Shown here one piece after another: positions 16,177-25,017 of a DNA stretch of 50,957 bases. Each line of letters begins with the position of its first letter. The stretch's first letter is position 1. The translations under genes were made by a program, and so were the position numbers. The DNA is from Chloroflexota bacterium (lineage in GTDB: Bacteria > Chloroflexota > Limnocylindria > Limnocylindrales > CSP1-4). Under the pieces are notes generated by a model. The model saw only the letters and a program-made list of their open reading frames with translations, did not search any database and was not told the DNA's origin. The stretch spans positions 1 through 50,957 of the forward strand of contig JACPOS010000001.1 of NCBI GenBank assembly GCA_016191395.1, given 5' to 3'.

Positions 16177-16869
16177 ATGATCGGACGGTTGCGGAATCTC
16201 GGCCTCGTGCTCGCGGTGCTCGGCATCGTGTTCGTTGCGGCCGGTGCCTACGCCTTCATCAAGACCAACGAGGGCGCGCAGTCGCTCAGCGCGCTGAGCG
16301 CAGCGCAGGACGTCAAGCTCAGCTACAACGCGCAGGGCCAGCTCGTGGACCGCGGCGAGGTTGCAGGGGCCACCGCGATCATGTCGCTCCTCAAGGACGA
16401 CTGGAAGTACCCGGTCAACACCGCAGACCTGAACCCGAACGACCCGGTCGTGAACACGGCCACCGAGTACATGTTCCAGATGGCGGCCATCACCTACCAC
16501 ACCCTGAACAGCACGCAGACGGTCGTCCTCCCCAAGGACGTCACCGCGGCTGACGGCACGGTCTACAAGGCGGGGACGTACCAGTTCCCGGTCGACGGCC
16601 GCTACTGGAGCGCCTTCAACCGGGCCAACCCGATCGAGGCTGCGGCTCGCGAGCAGGCATGGACCGGCACGGCCCACGGCCTCATCGCCGAGCTCGGCGT
16701 CGGCACCGTCACGGCCACCGCCCTGCAGCTCGGGTTCGGGGTCGCCGACCTGTTCGCCGGCCTCGGGTTCTTCGCCCTGATCTCGGGCTTCGGCCTCGTG
16801 TGGGCCACGCGGGCACAGACGGAGACGGCTCCGAAGCGCGCCTTCCAGCCGAACGCGCAGCCGGCCTGA
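16177..16869 (+). CDS. membrane protein with large extracytoplasmic loop, unknown
   Basis: A 230-residue protein from ATG 16177 (AAGGA about 12 bases upstream). A membrane helix near residues 7-28 is followed by a ~150-residue extracytoplasmic region beginning with an Ala/Ser-rich helix, then a second helix near 180-205 and a short basic tail. No cysteines or enzyme motifs. It resembles conserved hypothetical membrane proteins of high-GC bacteria, but I cannot name a family. It stands alone after the HAD gene (190-base gap) and ends before a strong hairpin. Confidence 0.7.
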   Translation: MIGRLRNLGLVLAVLGIVFVAAGAYAFIKTNEGAQSLSALSAAQDVKLSYNAQGQLVDRGEVAGATAIMSLLKDDWKYPVNTADLNPNDPVVNTATEYMFQMAAITYHTLNSTQTVVLPKDVTAADGTVYKAGTYQFPVDGRYWSAFNRANPIEAAAREQAWTGTAHGLIAELGVGTVTATALQLGFGVADLFAGLGFFALISGFGLVWATRAQTETAPKRAFQPNAQPA

Positions 16870-16886
16870 ACCTCGCTCCCTTCCCT

Positions 16887-16919
16887 GTCGAAGCCCGGCT
16901 CGACGAGCCGGGCTTCGAC
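16887..16919 (+). terminator. 15-bp stem hairpin terminator
   Basis: GTCGAAGCCCGGCTC (16887-16901), loop GAC, then GAGCCGGGCTTCGAC (16905-16919). A perfect 15-bp stem 18 bases after the membrane-protein stop. There is no T tract, so termination would rely on the stem itself. Confidence 0.7.
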
Positions 16920-17074
16920 GATTCCCGGCCCGCACAACAGGACCCACCCCGTACTCCATTCCTATCGTTCCGGACCTGACCGCACCGTACGGTTCCAGCC
17001 ACGCGGGACGCTCACCCGCGCCGCACGACATCGGTTCCGGCATTTCCGGGGCCAAAGGGAGCTTCGCCAGCCCC

Positions 17075-20000
17075 ATGGCACTCGCTGCGCGGCCGGGATC
17101 GGCCGCCGAGCTGATCACGTTGTCAGAGGCCGCCCGCGTGGCCGGCGTCCACCGCGAGACCGTTCGAGCCTGGTGTGCGAAAGGCGAGCTGCCCCACCTG
17201 CGACATGGCGCTCGGCATGAGGTGCGCCTTCGTCGGATCGACCTTGATCGACTGCTGGACGGCCGCGGCCGTCGCGCCAACGGCAACGGCAGTGGCCATG
17301 GCAATGGCGCCCATGGCAATGGCGCCCATGGTCCGCACGGCACGAACGGGACCGATGCGCTGAGCGGGACGTACGGCGCCACAAGGGTGCGTGCGGTCGG
17401 TCGCACCGGCACCGACGCGCTGCGGCGCCTCGCATCGGAGCTCTCCGGCTCAGATGCCCTCCAGCCGGTCCTCGAGGAGGTCCTCGACAACTCCGAGCGC
17501 CTGTTCCACGCGGATCGCGCAGGCCTCTGGCTGTGGCATGCGGCGAATGAGCACCCCCTTGAGCTCGTGGCCAGCCGCGACTTTCCCGAGGCGATCGAAC
17601 GCCGGGTTCGTGCCGCCACCCAGGATTCGAAGCTCGCGGGGTTCGAGGCGCTGCGAACCGAGCGCGTGATCGTGTTCCGGGATGCTGCGGACCAGACGCT
17701 CACGCCAGAGATGCGCGAGCTGTACGCTGCGAGCGGGATCGCCTCGCTGTGCTTCGTCCCTGCGATCTTCCGCGGTTCGCCCGTCGCTTTGCTGGTGCTG
17801 TACCACAACGAGCCATACGACTGGACGCCGGAGGAGACCGCGCTTGCCGGCAGCTTCGGCGACACGATCGCAACCGCCATCGGCAACGCCCGGCTCATGG
17901 CGTCCGTCGAGGATCTCGCCGCCCGGCTCCGGGCGATCCAGGATCTCTCGGCGCGATTGAGCGGCATCCAGGACGTCCGAGGCATCGGCGACACGCTCGT
18001 CGCCGAGGCGCGGGCGCTGATCGGCTACGACACGCTCCGGGTCTATCGAGTGGAGCACGAGACGGGCTGGTGCGAACCGATCGCGTTCGAAGGCGTCTTC
18101 CTCGGCCGGACCGACCCGGACCCCGAGCAGCTCCGCGTCCGGATCGGCGAGGGGCTGACGGGCTGGGTCGCGGAGCACGGCGAGACGCTGCTGCTGGGCA
18201 ATGCCCATGCGGACGAGCGCAGCCTCATCGTGGGCGAGACGAACGGCCCCGAATCCATGCTCCTCGTGCCGATGATGTACGAGGAGCGCGTCCACGGAAT
18301 CATCGTGGCTTCGCGCCTCGGGCAGGACCGGTTCGGCCCGAACGACGAGACCACCCTGAGCATCTTCGCGGGCACGGCCGCACAGGCTCTGGTGAATGCG
18401 GAGCGCCTGGAACAGCTCCGAGCGCAGCAGGTGGAGCTGGAGCATCAGCTCGTCAGCCAGCGACGGCTCATGGCCGTCAACGAACAGCTCCTGTCCACGC
18501 TGGACCCCACCGGGGTCCTCGAGATGATCGCGGACTCACTGAAGACCGTGGTCACATACGACTCGCTGACGATCTACCGGATCGACAAGGAGCGCGGCGT
18601 GCGCCGGCCGGTCATCGCCCGCGACCGCTTCGCGGAGCTGATCCTGGGCTACGACGCGCCGCTCGGCACGGGCCTCACGGGCTGGGCGGTGGACAACCGC
18701 GAGCCCGTCCTCGCCAACGACGCCCACGCGGACCCTCGCTCCATCCAGATCCCGGGCACGCCGTTCGAGGCCGAGTCGATGGTCATCGTCCCGCTCATGG
18801 GCGACGGCGAGGTCCTGGGCACCCTGAACATCGGCCGGATGGGCGGCCCGGAGGCCCACTACAGCCAGAACGAGTTCGAGCTGACGAAGCTCTTCGCCGC
18901 CCAGGCAGCCATCGCCCTCCGGAACGCGGACGCGCACGACGAGGTCAAGGTCCAGGCAGAGCGGGACGCGCTCACGGGGTTGCGCAACCACGGCGCGTTC
19001 CAACGGGAGCTGCAGGCCTTTCTCGGGCCCGGCCCGGCGCGCCAGATCTCGGTCCTGATGATGGATCTCGACCGGTTCAAGGGCTACAACGACCGGAACG
19101 GCCACCCCGCCGGGGACGACCTGCTCGTCGGGGTGAGCCGCGGGATCGAATCGTGCATCCGCCAGGGCGACCGGGCGTACCGGTATGGCGGCGACGAGTT
19201 CGCGGTGATCCTGCCCGACGTGGGCCGCCCGGCGGCCGAGGAGGTGGCGCGCCGGATCCGGGCCGCCATCGAGGCGATCCCCGACGACAGCGGCGGGCCG
19301 CACGTCACGATCAGCGTCGGCATCGCCTGCCACCCCGAGGACGCCTCTGACAAGGACAGCATGGTGGAGACCGCGGACCAGGCGCTGTTCCTCGCCAAGG
19401 GGGCGCCGTTCCGCAACTCCCGTGACCAGTTCGTGGCGGCGCTGGACGAGACGGCCATGGGCCTGCTCGACGGCCTAGGGGCGGAGGAGCTGCTGGACTC
19501 CATCCTGAGCCGCGCCGCGCGACTGCTGGGCGTCCGCACCGGCTACGTCTACCTCGGGGAGGCGGGCGACGACCACATCACCATCCGCGCGGCGATCGGC
19601 GTGACGGCCGGCTACGTCGGCTTCCGGATGCCGATCGACCAGGGCATCGGCGGCCAGGTCTTCCGCACCGGCCGGCCGTTCGTCGTGGACGACTACGACA
19701 GCTTCGAGGGCCACTCGCCGGCGTTCACCGGCATGGTCGGCGCGGGCGTCGGCGTGCCGCTCACGGTGGGCGGGCGAGTCGTCGGCGTCCTGGGCCTGGC
19801 CTCGGGATCGACGGATCGCTTGTTCCGCCAGCCGGAGGTGGACGCGCTGACCAAGTTCGCCCAGCTCGCGTCCATCGCCCTCGAGAACGCGCGGCTCCAG
19901 GAGCGGGCGCTCTCGCCGCGCGACCCGGTCACCGGTCTGCCGACGCGCGAGACGCTGATCCAGCGGGTCGTCGATGCGCTGTCGCCGCCGGCGGTCGGGA

Positions 20001-21298
20001 TCGTCCCGGCGCCCGTCGCCGTCGTCCTGCTCGACGTCGACCGGTTCGAGATCGTCAACGAGAGCCTGGGCCACGCCGCGGGCGATCGCGTCCTGCGCGA
20101 CATCGGCCACCGCATCTCATCCGTCCTCGGGCCCGGGGACACGCTGGCGAGATTCGGTGGGGACACGTTCGCCCTGTTGCTCCCCGGCACCGATTCGGAC
20201 GCCGCGCTGGCGTTCGCCGAGCGCGTCCAGCTGGAGCTGAAGCCGCCGTTTGACCTCGACGGCCGCACGTGGTTCATCAGCGCGAGCATGGGCATCTCGG
20301 TCGGCGCCCCGGGCAGCACGGGCGGCGGTGACGTCCTCCAGGAGGCGGAGATCGCACTCGTCGGCGCGAAGCGCAACCCCACCCATCGCGTCGCCATGTT
20401 CGACCCGCTCAGCAGCCGTCACGCCCTGGAGCGCCTGGACGTGGAGGCGGAGCTGTGGACCGCGCTGGAGCGCGACGAGCTCACCGTCCACTACCAGCCG
20501 ATCCTGGACCTGCGCACCTCGCGGATCGTCGGGTTCGAGGCGCTGGCCCGCTGGCAGCACCCATCGCGGGGCCTCGTCCTGCCCGTCGACTTCATCGCGC
20601 TCGCCGAGGAATCCCAGCTCATCGTCGCGATCGGACGGGTGATCCTCGAGAAGGCCTGCCGGCAGGCGACGCTGTGGCGCTCGCGCTGGCCAGAGGAGAA
20701 CCTCGTCATGAGCGTGAACCTCTCGCCCCGCCAGTTCCTGGACCCGGACCTCGCGAACAGCATCAGCCAGGTCCTCCGGGCCAGCGGCCTGGAGCCGTGC
20801 GCCCTGGAGCTGGAGATCACCGAGAGCAGCGTCATGGACCGCTCCGAGGCGAGCCTCGGGGTGCTCCAGCAGCTGCGCTCGCTCGGCGTCCGCGTCGTGC
20901 TGGACGACTTCGGGACCGGCTACTCCTCGCTGGCGTACCTGCGCCAGCTGCCGCTGGACACGATCAAGATCGACCGGTCGTTCGTCACCGACCTGGACGT
21001 GCACGACCCGAACGTCGGCATCGTCCGCGCGGTCGTCTCACTGGCGCACGGCCTGGGCATCACCGTCGTGGCCGAGGGCATCGAGACGGACGAGCAGGCA
21101 CGCCGCCTGCGCGAGCTCGGCTGCGACATGGGCCAGGGATTTGCCTGGGCCCACCCGGCCGACCCGGGCCGGATCGGCGGCTTCGTTGGTCGGCGACTGG
21201 AGAAGCGAGTCGAAACCCCGCCCGAGCCGGGCGTTGCTCAGCGGCGGCCGCCGGTCAGCCGGAGCAGGAACAGGAAGAGGTTGATGAAGTCCAGGTAG
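17075..21298 (+). CDS. HTH-GAF(x4)-GGDEF-GGDEF-EAL c-di-GMP signalling protein
   Basis: A 1407-residue cytoplasmic protein. Domains: a MerR/excisionase-type helix-turn-helix (about 12-62, SEAARVAGVHRETVRAWC); a Gly/Asn/His linker with a 15-bp repeat; GAF domains near 115-275, 290-445 and 475-625; a GGDEF domain with intact GGDEF (705-709) and an upstream RxxD inhibitory site (696-699); a fourth GAF near 800-945; a second GGDEF that reads GGDTF (1028-1032), probably inactive; and an EAL domain (E1155-A-L, NLSPRQF, ELEITES, DDFGTGYSS, VVAEGIET) that looks active. It should both make and degrade cyclic-di-GMP, gated by GAF ligands and perhaps DNA contact. Its last 61 bases overlap the opposite-strand gene. 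Confidence 0.9.
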   Translation: MALAARPGSAAELITLSEAARVAGVHRETVRAWCAKGELPHLRHGARHEVRLRRIDLDRLLDGRGRRANGNGSGHGNGAHGNGAHGPHGTNGTDALSGTYGATRVRAVGRTGTDALRRLASELSGSDALQPVLEEVLDNSERLFHADRAGLWLWHAANEHPLELVASRDFPEAIERRVRAATQDSKLAGFEALRTERVIVFRDAADQTLTPEMRELYAASGIASLCFVPAIFRGSPVALLVLYHNEPYDWTPEETALAGSFGDTIATAIGNARLMASVEDLAARLRAIQDLSARLSGIQDVRGIGDTLVAEARALIGYDTLRVYRVEHETGWCEPIAFEGVFLGRTDPDPEQLRVRIGEGLTGWVAEHGETLLLGNAHADERSLIVGETNGPESMLLVPMMYEERVHGIIVASRLGQDRFGPNDETTLSIFAGTAAQALVNAERLEQLRAQQVELEHQLVSQRRLMAVNEQLLSTLDPTGVLEMIADSLKTVVTYDSLTIYRIDKERGVRRPVIARDRFAELILGYDAPLGTGLTGWAVDNREPVLANDAHADPRSIQIPGTPFEAESMVIVPLMGDGEVLGTLNIGRMGGPEAHYSQNEFELTKLFAAQAAIALRNADAHDEVKVQAERDALTGLRNHGAFQRELQAFLGPGPARQISVLMMDLDRFKGYNDRNGHPAGDDLLVGVSRGIESCIRQGDRAYRYGGDEFAVILPDVGRPAAEEVARRIRAAIEAIPDDSGGPHVTISVGIACHPEDASDKDSMVETADQALFLAKGAPFRNSRDQFVAALDETAMGLLDGLGAEELLDSILSRAARLLGVRTGYVYLGEAGDDHITIRAAIGVTAGYVGFRMPIDQGIGGQVFRTGRPFVVDDYDSFEGHSPAFTGMVGAGVGVPLTVGGRVVGVLGLASGSTDRLFRQPEVDALTKFAQLASIALENARLQERALSPRDPVTGLPTRETLIQRVVDALSPPAVGIVPAPVAVVLLDVDRFEIVNESLGHAAGDRVLRDIGHRISSVLGPGDTLARFGGDTFALLLPGTDSDAALAFAERVQLELKPPFDLDGRTWFISASMGISVGAPGSTGGGDVLQEAEIALVGAKRNPTHRVAMFDPLSSRHALERLDVEAELWTALERDELTVHYQPILDLRTSRIVGFEALARWQHPSRGLVLPVDFIALAEESQLIVAIGRVILEKACRQATLWRSRWPEENLVMSVNLSPRQFLDPDLANSISQVLRASGLEPCALELEITESSVMDRSEASLGVLQQLRSLGVRVVLDDFGTGYSSLAYLRQLPLDTIKIDRSFVTDLDVHDPNVGIVRAVVSLAHGLGITVVAEGIETDEQARRLRELGCDMGQGFAWAHPADPGRIGGFVGRRLEKRVETPPEPGVAQRRPPVSRSRNRKRLMKSR
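17297..17331 (+). repeat. 15-bp tandem repeat encoding GNGAH units
   Basis: CATGGCAATGGCGCC occurs twice in a row (17297-17311, 17312-17326) followed by CATGG. It encodes the His/Asn/Gly linker between the DNA-binding and first GAF domains. Copy number could vary by slippage in whole codons. Confidence 0.75.
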
Positions 21299-21975
21299 AG
21301 CGCGAGCGCGCCGATGACGGCCGCCTTCTCCACGGAGCCCGTCGCGATGACGAGCGATCCGTTCGCGATCCGCTGGACGTGCCACGCGGTCAGCACCGTG
21401 AACAGCACCACGCCGACCAGCGAGATGATCCAGCCGAGCGTACCGGCCCCGATGAACATGTTGACCACCATCGCCACGATGAGGCCGAAGACGCCCATCT
21501 GGAGGTAGCCCCCGATGCCCGCGAGCGAGCGCTTCGTGGTGTAGCCGTACAGGGCGGCGCCACCGAACATCGCCGCGGACGACAGGAACGCGGTCGCCAC
21601 GGACGTGCCCGTGTACAGCGACACGATCAGCCCGATCGTGATCCCGAGGCTCGCGGCATACAGGAAGAACATGCCCAGCGCCGCGGTGGCGTTGAGCCGC
21701 GTGATTCCGAACTGGATCGCCAGCACGACGGCGAACTGCGCGATGATCAGCAGCAGGAAGTTCCGTGCCGCGAACGAGAGCAACCCCTGGTTGAGCTGGA
21801 CGAGCGTGGCGACGCCGGCCGTCAGCAGGAGGCCCGCGAACATCCAGAAGAACGCCTGCGTCAGGTAGGCACCCTGGGCGCGCGCATCCGTGCGGATGTC
21901 AACGCCGTTCACGCGGACGACGCCGCTGGACGGCTGCCCGATGCCGGTCGGGTCCTGGTTGGTTCCGAAGCTCAC
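21238..21975 (-). CDS. Bax inhibitor-1 (YbhL/YccA) family membrane protein
   Basis: A 245-residue protein with seven hydrophobic segments typical of the BI-1/TMBIM family, including ALALYLDFINLFLFLLRL at the C-terminus, which matches the closing signature LYLDFINLF. Bacterial members are pH-sensitive Ca2+ leak channels or regulators of membrane protein turnover. GTG start at 21975 with AAGGGAG upstream, overlapping the stop of the adenosyltransferase gene (GTGA). The 3' end runs into the c-di-GMP gene on the other strand. Confidence 0.9.
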   Translation of the reverse strand: MSFGTNQDPTGIGQPSSGVVRVNGVDIRTDARAQGAYLTQAFFWMFAGLLLTAGVATLVQLNQGLLSFAARNFLLLIIAQFAVVLAIQFGITRLNATAALGMFFLYAASLGITIGLIVSLYTGTSVATAFLSSAAMFGGAALYGYTTKRSLAGIGGYLQMGVFGLIVAMVVNMFIGAGTLGWIISLVGVVLFTVLTAWHVQRIANGSLVIATGSVEKAAVIGALALYLDFINLFLFLLRLTGGRR

Positions 21976-22619
21976 GTCGATGACTCCCTTCGAGTGCCCG
22001 AACCCGGCCTGCGGGCCGGGGTCGCTGTCCTTGATTCTGCACGTTCCGCCGCGCGCGCCAAGACCCACACGAGGTCGGCGAGGCGATTCAGGTACGGGAT
22101 GAGGTGCGGCCCGGGCACCAGGCCGTCGCGTGACAGCGCGACCGCCCGCCGCTCGGCGCGGCGCAGGATGGTCCGCGCCAGCTCCAGCGCGGCGCTGGTG
22201 ACGGTCTCGCCGGGCACGACGAACTCGCGCGGCATCTCGAGGTTCGCCTCGAGCGCGACGAGGTCGGCTTCGATCCCGCGGACCATGGCCTCGGACACGC
22301 GGGTGCGGCCGTCCTCCAGCCGGTCCCACGCGTCGGGGGTCGTCGCCAGCTCCGCGCCGACCACGAACAGCTCTCGCTGGATCCGCAGGATCAGCGGAGC
22401 GAGCCCGCCGATGGACGGCCCGAGCGTGCCCGTGCGCTTCTTGACGCCGAGGTTCGCCCGGGCGAGCCCGAGGGCGGCAATCGCCTCGTCGATGGTGCCG
22501 TAGGCCTCGGTGCGCGGGTCGTCCTTGCCGATCCGCGCCCCGCCGTACAGAAGGCCCGTCGTACCGTCATCGCCCCTGGTCGTCGCGACGACCGAGTCGA
22601 TCGGGCTCCGCGTGCTCAT
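21972..22619 (-). CDS. cob(I)alamin adenosyltransferase, PduO type
   Basis: A 215-residue enzyme that transfers the adenosyl group of ATP to cob(I)alamin to give adenosylcobalamin. Visible family motifs: TTRGDDGTTGLLYGG (13-27) for the ATP phosphates, YGTIDEAIAALGLA (40-53), RRAERRAVAL and YLNRLADLVWVLAR. The length and order match PduO/MMAB enzymes. A C-terminal basic tail of ~25 residues is extra. It is followed, with overlap, by the BI-1 gene and preceded by the SufT-like gene after 37 bases. Confidence 0.92.
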   Translation of the reverse strand: MSTRSPIDSVVATTRGDDGTTGLLYGGARIGKDDPRTEAYGTIDEAIAALGLARANLGVKKRTGTLGPSIGGLAPLILRIQRELFVVGAELATTPDAWDRLEDGRTRVSEAMVRGIEADLVALEANLEMPREFVVPGETVTSAALELARTILRRAERRAVALSRDGLVPGPHLIPYLNRLADLVWVLARAAERAESRTATPARRPGSGTRRESST

Positions 22620-22656
22620 GAGTCCTGGCGACTCCGGCCGCCGCAGCCGCGCCGGC

Positions 22657-23001
22657 CTACCACATCAAGCCCGCGTCGCGCGGATCCCAGCGCTCGGCGA
22701 GGAGCGTGACCTTGACCGGGTGCTCCACCACGGACTCCGCCTGCTCCTGCACCTGGGCGATCATCGAGCCCGCATACGGGCAGAACGGGGTGGTCAGGAT
22801 CATCTTGATCTCGGTCTCGGTCGGGCCGAGCAGGATCTGCTTGATCAGCGCGAGCTCCACCACGTTCATCCCGATCTCCGGGTCCACCACGGCGCGAAGC
22901 GCGTCGAGGATCGCGAGCTCCGTCGCGCGGCGCTCCGCGTCGAACAGCGGCGCGGCCGGCTGGGGGGTGGCTGGTGCCGCGGGATCGGCGGTGTCGGTCA
23001 T
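22657..23001 (-). CDS. MIP18/SufT-like (DUF59) iron-sulfur assembly protein
   Basis: A 114-residue protein. After an Ala/Pro-rich N-terminus it has LRAVVDPEIGMNVVELALI (35-53) and LTTPFCPYAGSM (68-79), the DPE and single-Cys motifs of the MIP18/PaaD/SufT family, which help mature iron-sulfur proteins. The TTPFCPYA segment holds the reactive Cys. Head of a leftward three-gene group. Confidence 0.88.
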   Translation of the reverse strand: MTDTADPAAPATPQPAAPLFDAERRATELAILDALRAVVDPEIGMNVVELALIKQILLGPTETEIKMILTTPFCPYAGSMIAQVQEQAESVVEHPVKVTLLAERWDPRDAGLMW

Positions 23002-23101
23002 CCCGTTGAGGGTACACCAAGGTCGCTGGATACCCCACCAACGGAGTAGGGATTACCCGGCGCCATCGGCCGGGCCACCCGCCTCTCTATGCTCGCGCCG
23101 C

Positions 23102-23881
23102 ATGCGCCGCAAGCGACTCGTCCGCGCCGTGACCGTCTGCCTCCTGGGCATCTTGATCGGGCTGACCGGCTTCTGGGCGATCGGGGCGCTTCGGGAGCGG
23201 GACGAGACGGCGCGGACCACCGCTCGCTTCGACCCACCCGTCTGGGCGGGCCAGAACGTCCCGGGGGCGTGCTCGGGCGGCTTCTACGCTCGACGGGGCG
23301 ACACGATCGTGCTCACGATCGTGGCGCACTGCGCCAACCCGGGCGACACGCTTCGAGGCGTGGGTGAACGCGTGATCGGGGTGTTCGGGCCGCGGGCGGA
23401 GCTCCGTGACTGCCCCGCCGGGCGCTTCTGCGCGCCGTCCGACTTCCTCGCGATGGCCCTCGCCCCGGATCGCATCCCCTGGGGCCACCTGAACATGGTC
23501 GATCTCGGCGCGGGAGGCTACCGGACGCTCGCGGCGGGCACACGTCCCCTCGCGTGCTCCGACATCCGCGTCGGCGACCGGGTGGAGATGAACGGCCGGG
23601 AGCACTATCGAACGGGCACGATCGTCTCGATCGGCAGCTACGAGCACGAGACCGACACGATCTTCCCGTGCATGGCCGTGGCCGACATCCCGGTGGTGGT
23701 CGGCGATTCCGGCGGCGCCGTCCTCGTCAACGGGGCACCGGCCGGGATCATCTCGCGGCAGCTGGACGGCAGGCTCGGGTTCACCCCGCTGGCCGAGGGC
23801 CTGGAGAACCTGGGGCTCATCCTGTGCACGACGCCCGACTGCGACCTCTCGCCAGAGCGCGCGGTCCAGCCCGCGACCTAG
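23102..23881 (+). CDS. trypsin-like (S1-type) exported protein
   Basis: A 259-residue protein from ATG 23102. A basic start and a hydrophobic helix (about 8-27) direct export or anchoring. Later, IVAHC (near 79) and VVGDSGGAVLVNG (near 200) match the His and Ser active-site boxes of chymotrypsin-like proteases; a candidate Asp lies in NMVDLG. Several cysteines suggest disulfides. The distances are compatible with a small S1 domain, but the catalytic Asp is not certain, so activity is unproven. It converges on the sensor kinase gene and both genes use the shared tetranucleotide CTAG (23878-23881) as stop. Confidence 0.65.
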   Translation: MRRKRLVRAVTVCLLGILIGLTGFWAIGALRERDETARTTARFDPPVWAGQNVPGACSGGFYARRGDTIVLTIVAHCANPGDTLRGVGERVIGVFGPRAELRDCPAGRFCAPSDFLAMALAPDRIPWGHLNMVDLGAGGYRTLAAGTRPLACSDIRVGDRVEMNGREHYRTGTIVSIGSYEHETDTIFPCMAVADIPVVVGDSGGAVLVNGAPAGIISRQLDGRLGFTPLAEGLENLGLILCTTPDCDLSPERAVQPAT

Positions 23882-25017
23882 GCCACCGGCAGCGAGACGT
23901 GGACGGTGGTGCCGCGACCCCGGCCCGGATCAGACGTGGCCACGATCGTGCCCCCGTGCGCCGTGACGATGGCCCGGGCGATCGCGAGCCCCAGGCCAGA
24001 GCCGCGTGAGGTCGCGGACTTCGTGAACCGCTCGAACACGTTCGGGAGCAGCTCGGGCGGGATGCCGGGTCCGTCGTCGGCGACATCGATGGCCAGCGCA
24101 CCCTCGCGGATGGCCGCGGACAGGGTGATCGACCCGCCATCGGGCATGACCCGGATCGCGTTGTCGACGAGGTTCGACAGGACCTGGCGCATCCGCATCG
24201 GATCCACGTCGATGGCTGGGAGGCCGGGCGCGGCGTCGACGCGCAGGTCCACCTTCGCCGCCGCGGCGCGCGCCCGATGTGCCGCCACGACGTCCTCGAG
24301 GAGGACCGCCGGGTGCGTCTGCTCACGATGAAGCGGAAGCGCGCCGGATTCGGCGAGGCTCAGCGTCCGAAGGTCGTCGATGAGGCGCTCGAGGACGCGG
24401 GTCTCGTCCAGGATCGGTCCGATGTGCGCCTCGTCCGGCGGGTAGACCCCGTCGAGCAGCGCCTCCAGGTTGCCCTGGATGACGGCGAGCGGGGTCCGCA
24501 GCTCATGGCTGACGTCGGCGAGGAGCCGGCGCCGCGTCGCGTCCTCCGACTCCAGCCGCGCGGCCATGTCGTTGAAGGCCCGCGTCAGCCCGCGCAGCTC
24601 ACCCCGACCGCCGAGCGGCTCGGCGACCCGGACGGAGTAGTCCGCCGCCTCGATGCGCCCGGCCGCGTCCACCAGCTCGGACAGCGGCCTGCCCACGTTC
24701 CGCGCGATGCGGATCCCGACCATGAGCGCCACGACGCCGACAACCAGCACCACCAGGCCGGCCGGCCGTGCCAGGTCGGCGAGCGGGCCCTGTGCCGTCG
24801 CCCAGCCCAGCAGCCCGCCGAGCAGCCACAGCACGAGCACGCCGATCGACACGATCAGCGTCGCCATCAGCGTGATCAGGCAGCCGAACCCGCGGCGCAT
24901 CCCGCCCGAGCGCATCGCACGCGAGCGCATGCCGCGGCGGTCCCACCGGGTGGGCGAGGCGGGCGGCGGCCATGCCTCGTCGTCTGGCCACCACGGCGGC
25001 CGCGTGTGCGGGCGCAT
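23878..25017 (-). CDS. HAMP-domain sensor histidine kinase
   Basis: A 379-residue kinase. A basic cytoplasmic N-terminus (about 1-45), two membrane helices (about 46-70 and 85-103) with almost no periplasmic loop, a HAMP linker, then the dimerisation/phosphoacceptor box DVSHELRTPLAV, N box LVDNAIR, G1 VADDGPGIP and G2 GSGLGLAIA. The short loop suggests it senses a signal in the membrane or from a partner such as the membrane protein encoded upstream. ATG overlaps the regulator stop (ATGA). Confidence 0.93.
   Translation of the reverse strand: MRPHTRPPWWPDDEAWPPPASPTRWDRRGMRSRAMRSGGMRRGFGCLITLMATLIVSIGVLVLWLLGGLLGWATAQGPLADLARPAGLVVLVVGVVALMVGIRIARNVGRPLSELVDAAGRIEAADYSVRVAEPLGGRGELRGLTRAFNDMAARLESEDATRRRLLADVSHELRTPLAVIQGNLEALLDGVYPPDEAHIGPILDETRVLERLIDDLRTLSLAESGALPLHREQTHPAVLLEDVVAAHRARAAAAKVDLRVDAAPGLPAIDVDPMRMRQVLSNLVDNAIRVMPDGGSITLSAAIREGALAIDVADDGPGIPPELLPNVFERFTKSATSRGSGLGLAIARAIVTAHGGTIVATSDPGRGRGTTVHVSLPVA

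Noticed and set aside
16984-16993. ACCGTACGGT palindrome upstream of the c-di-GMP gene as an operator
   Set aside because: Ten-base palindromes of this kind are frequent by chance in this sequence and nothing else supports it.
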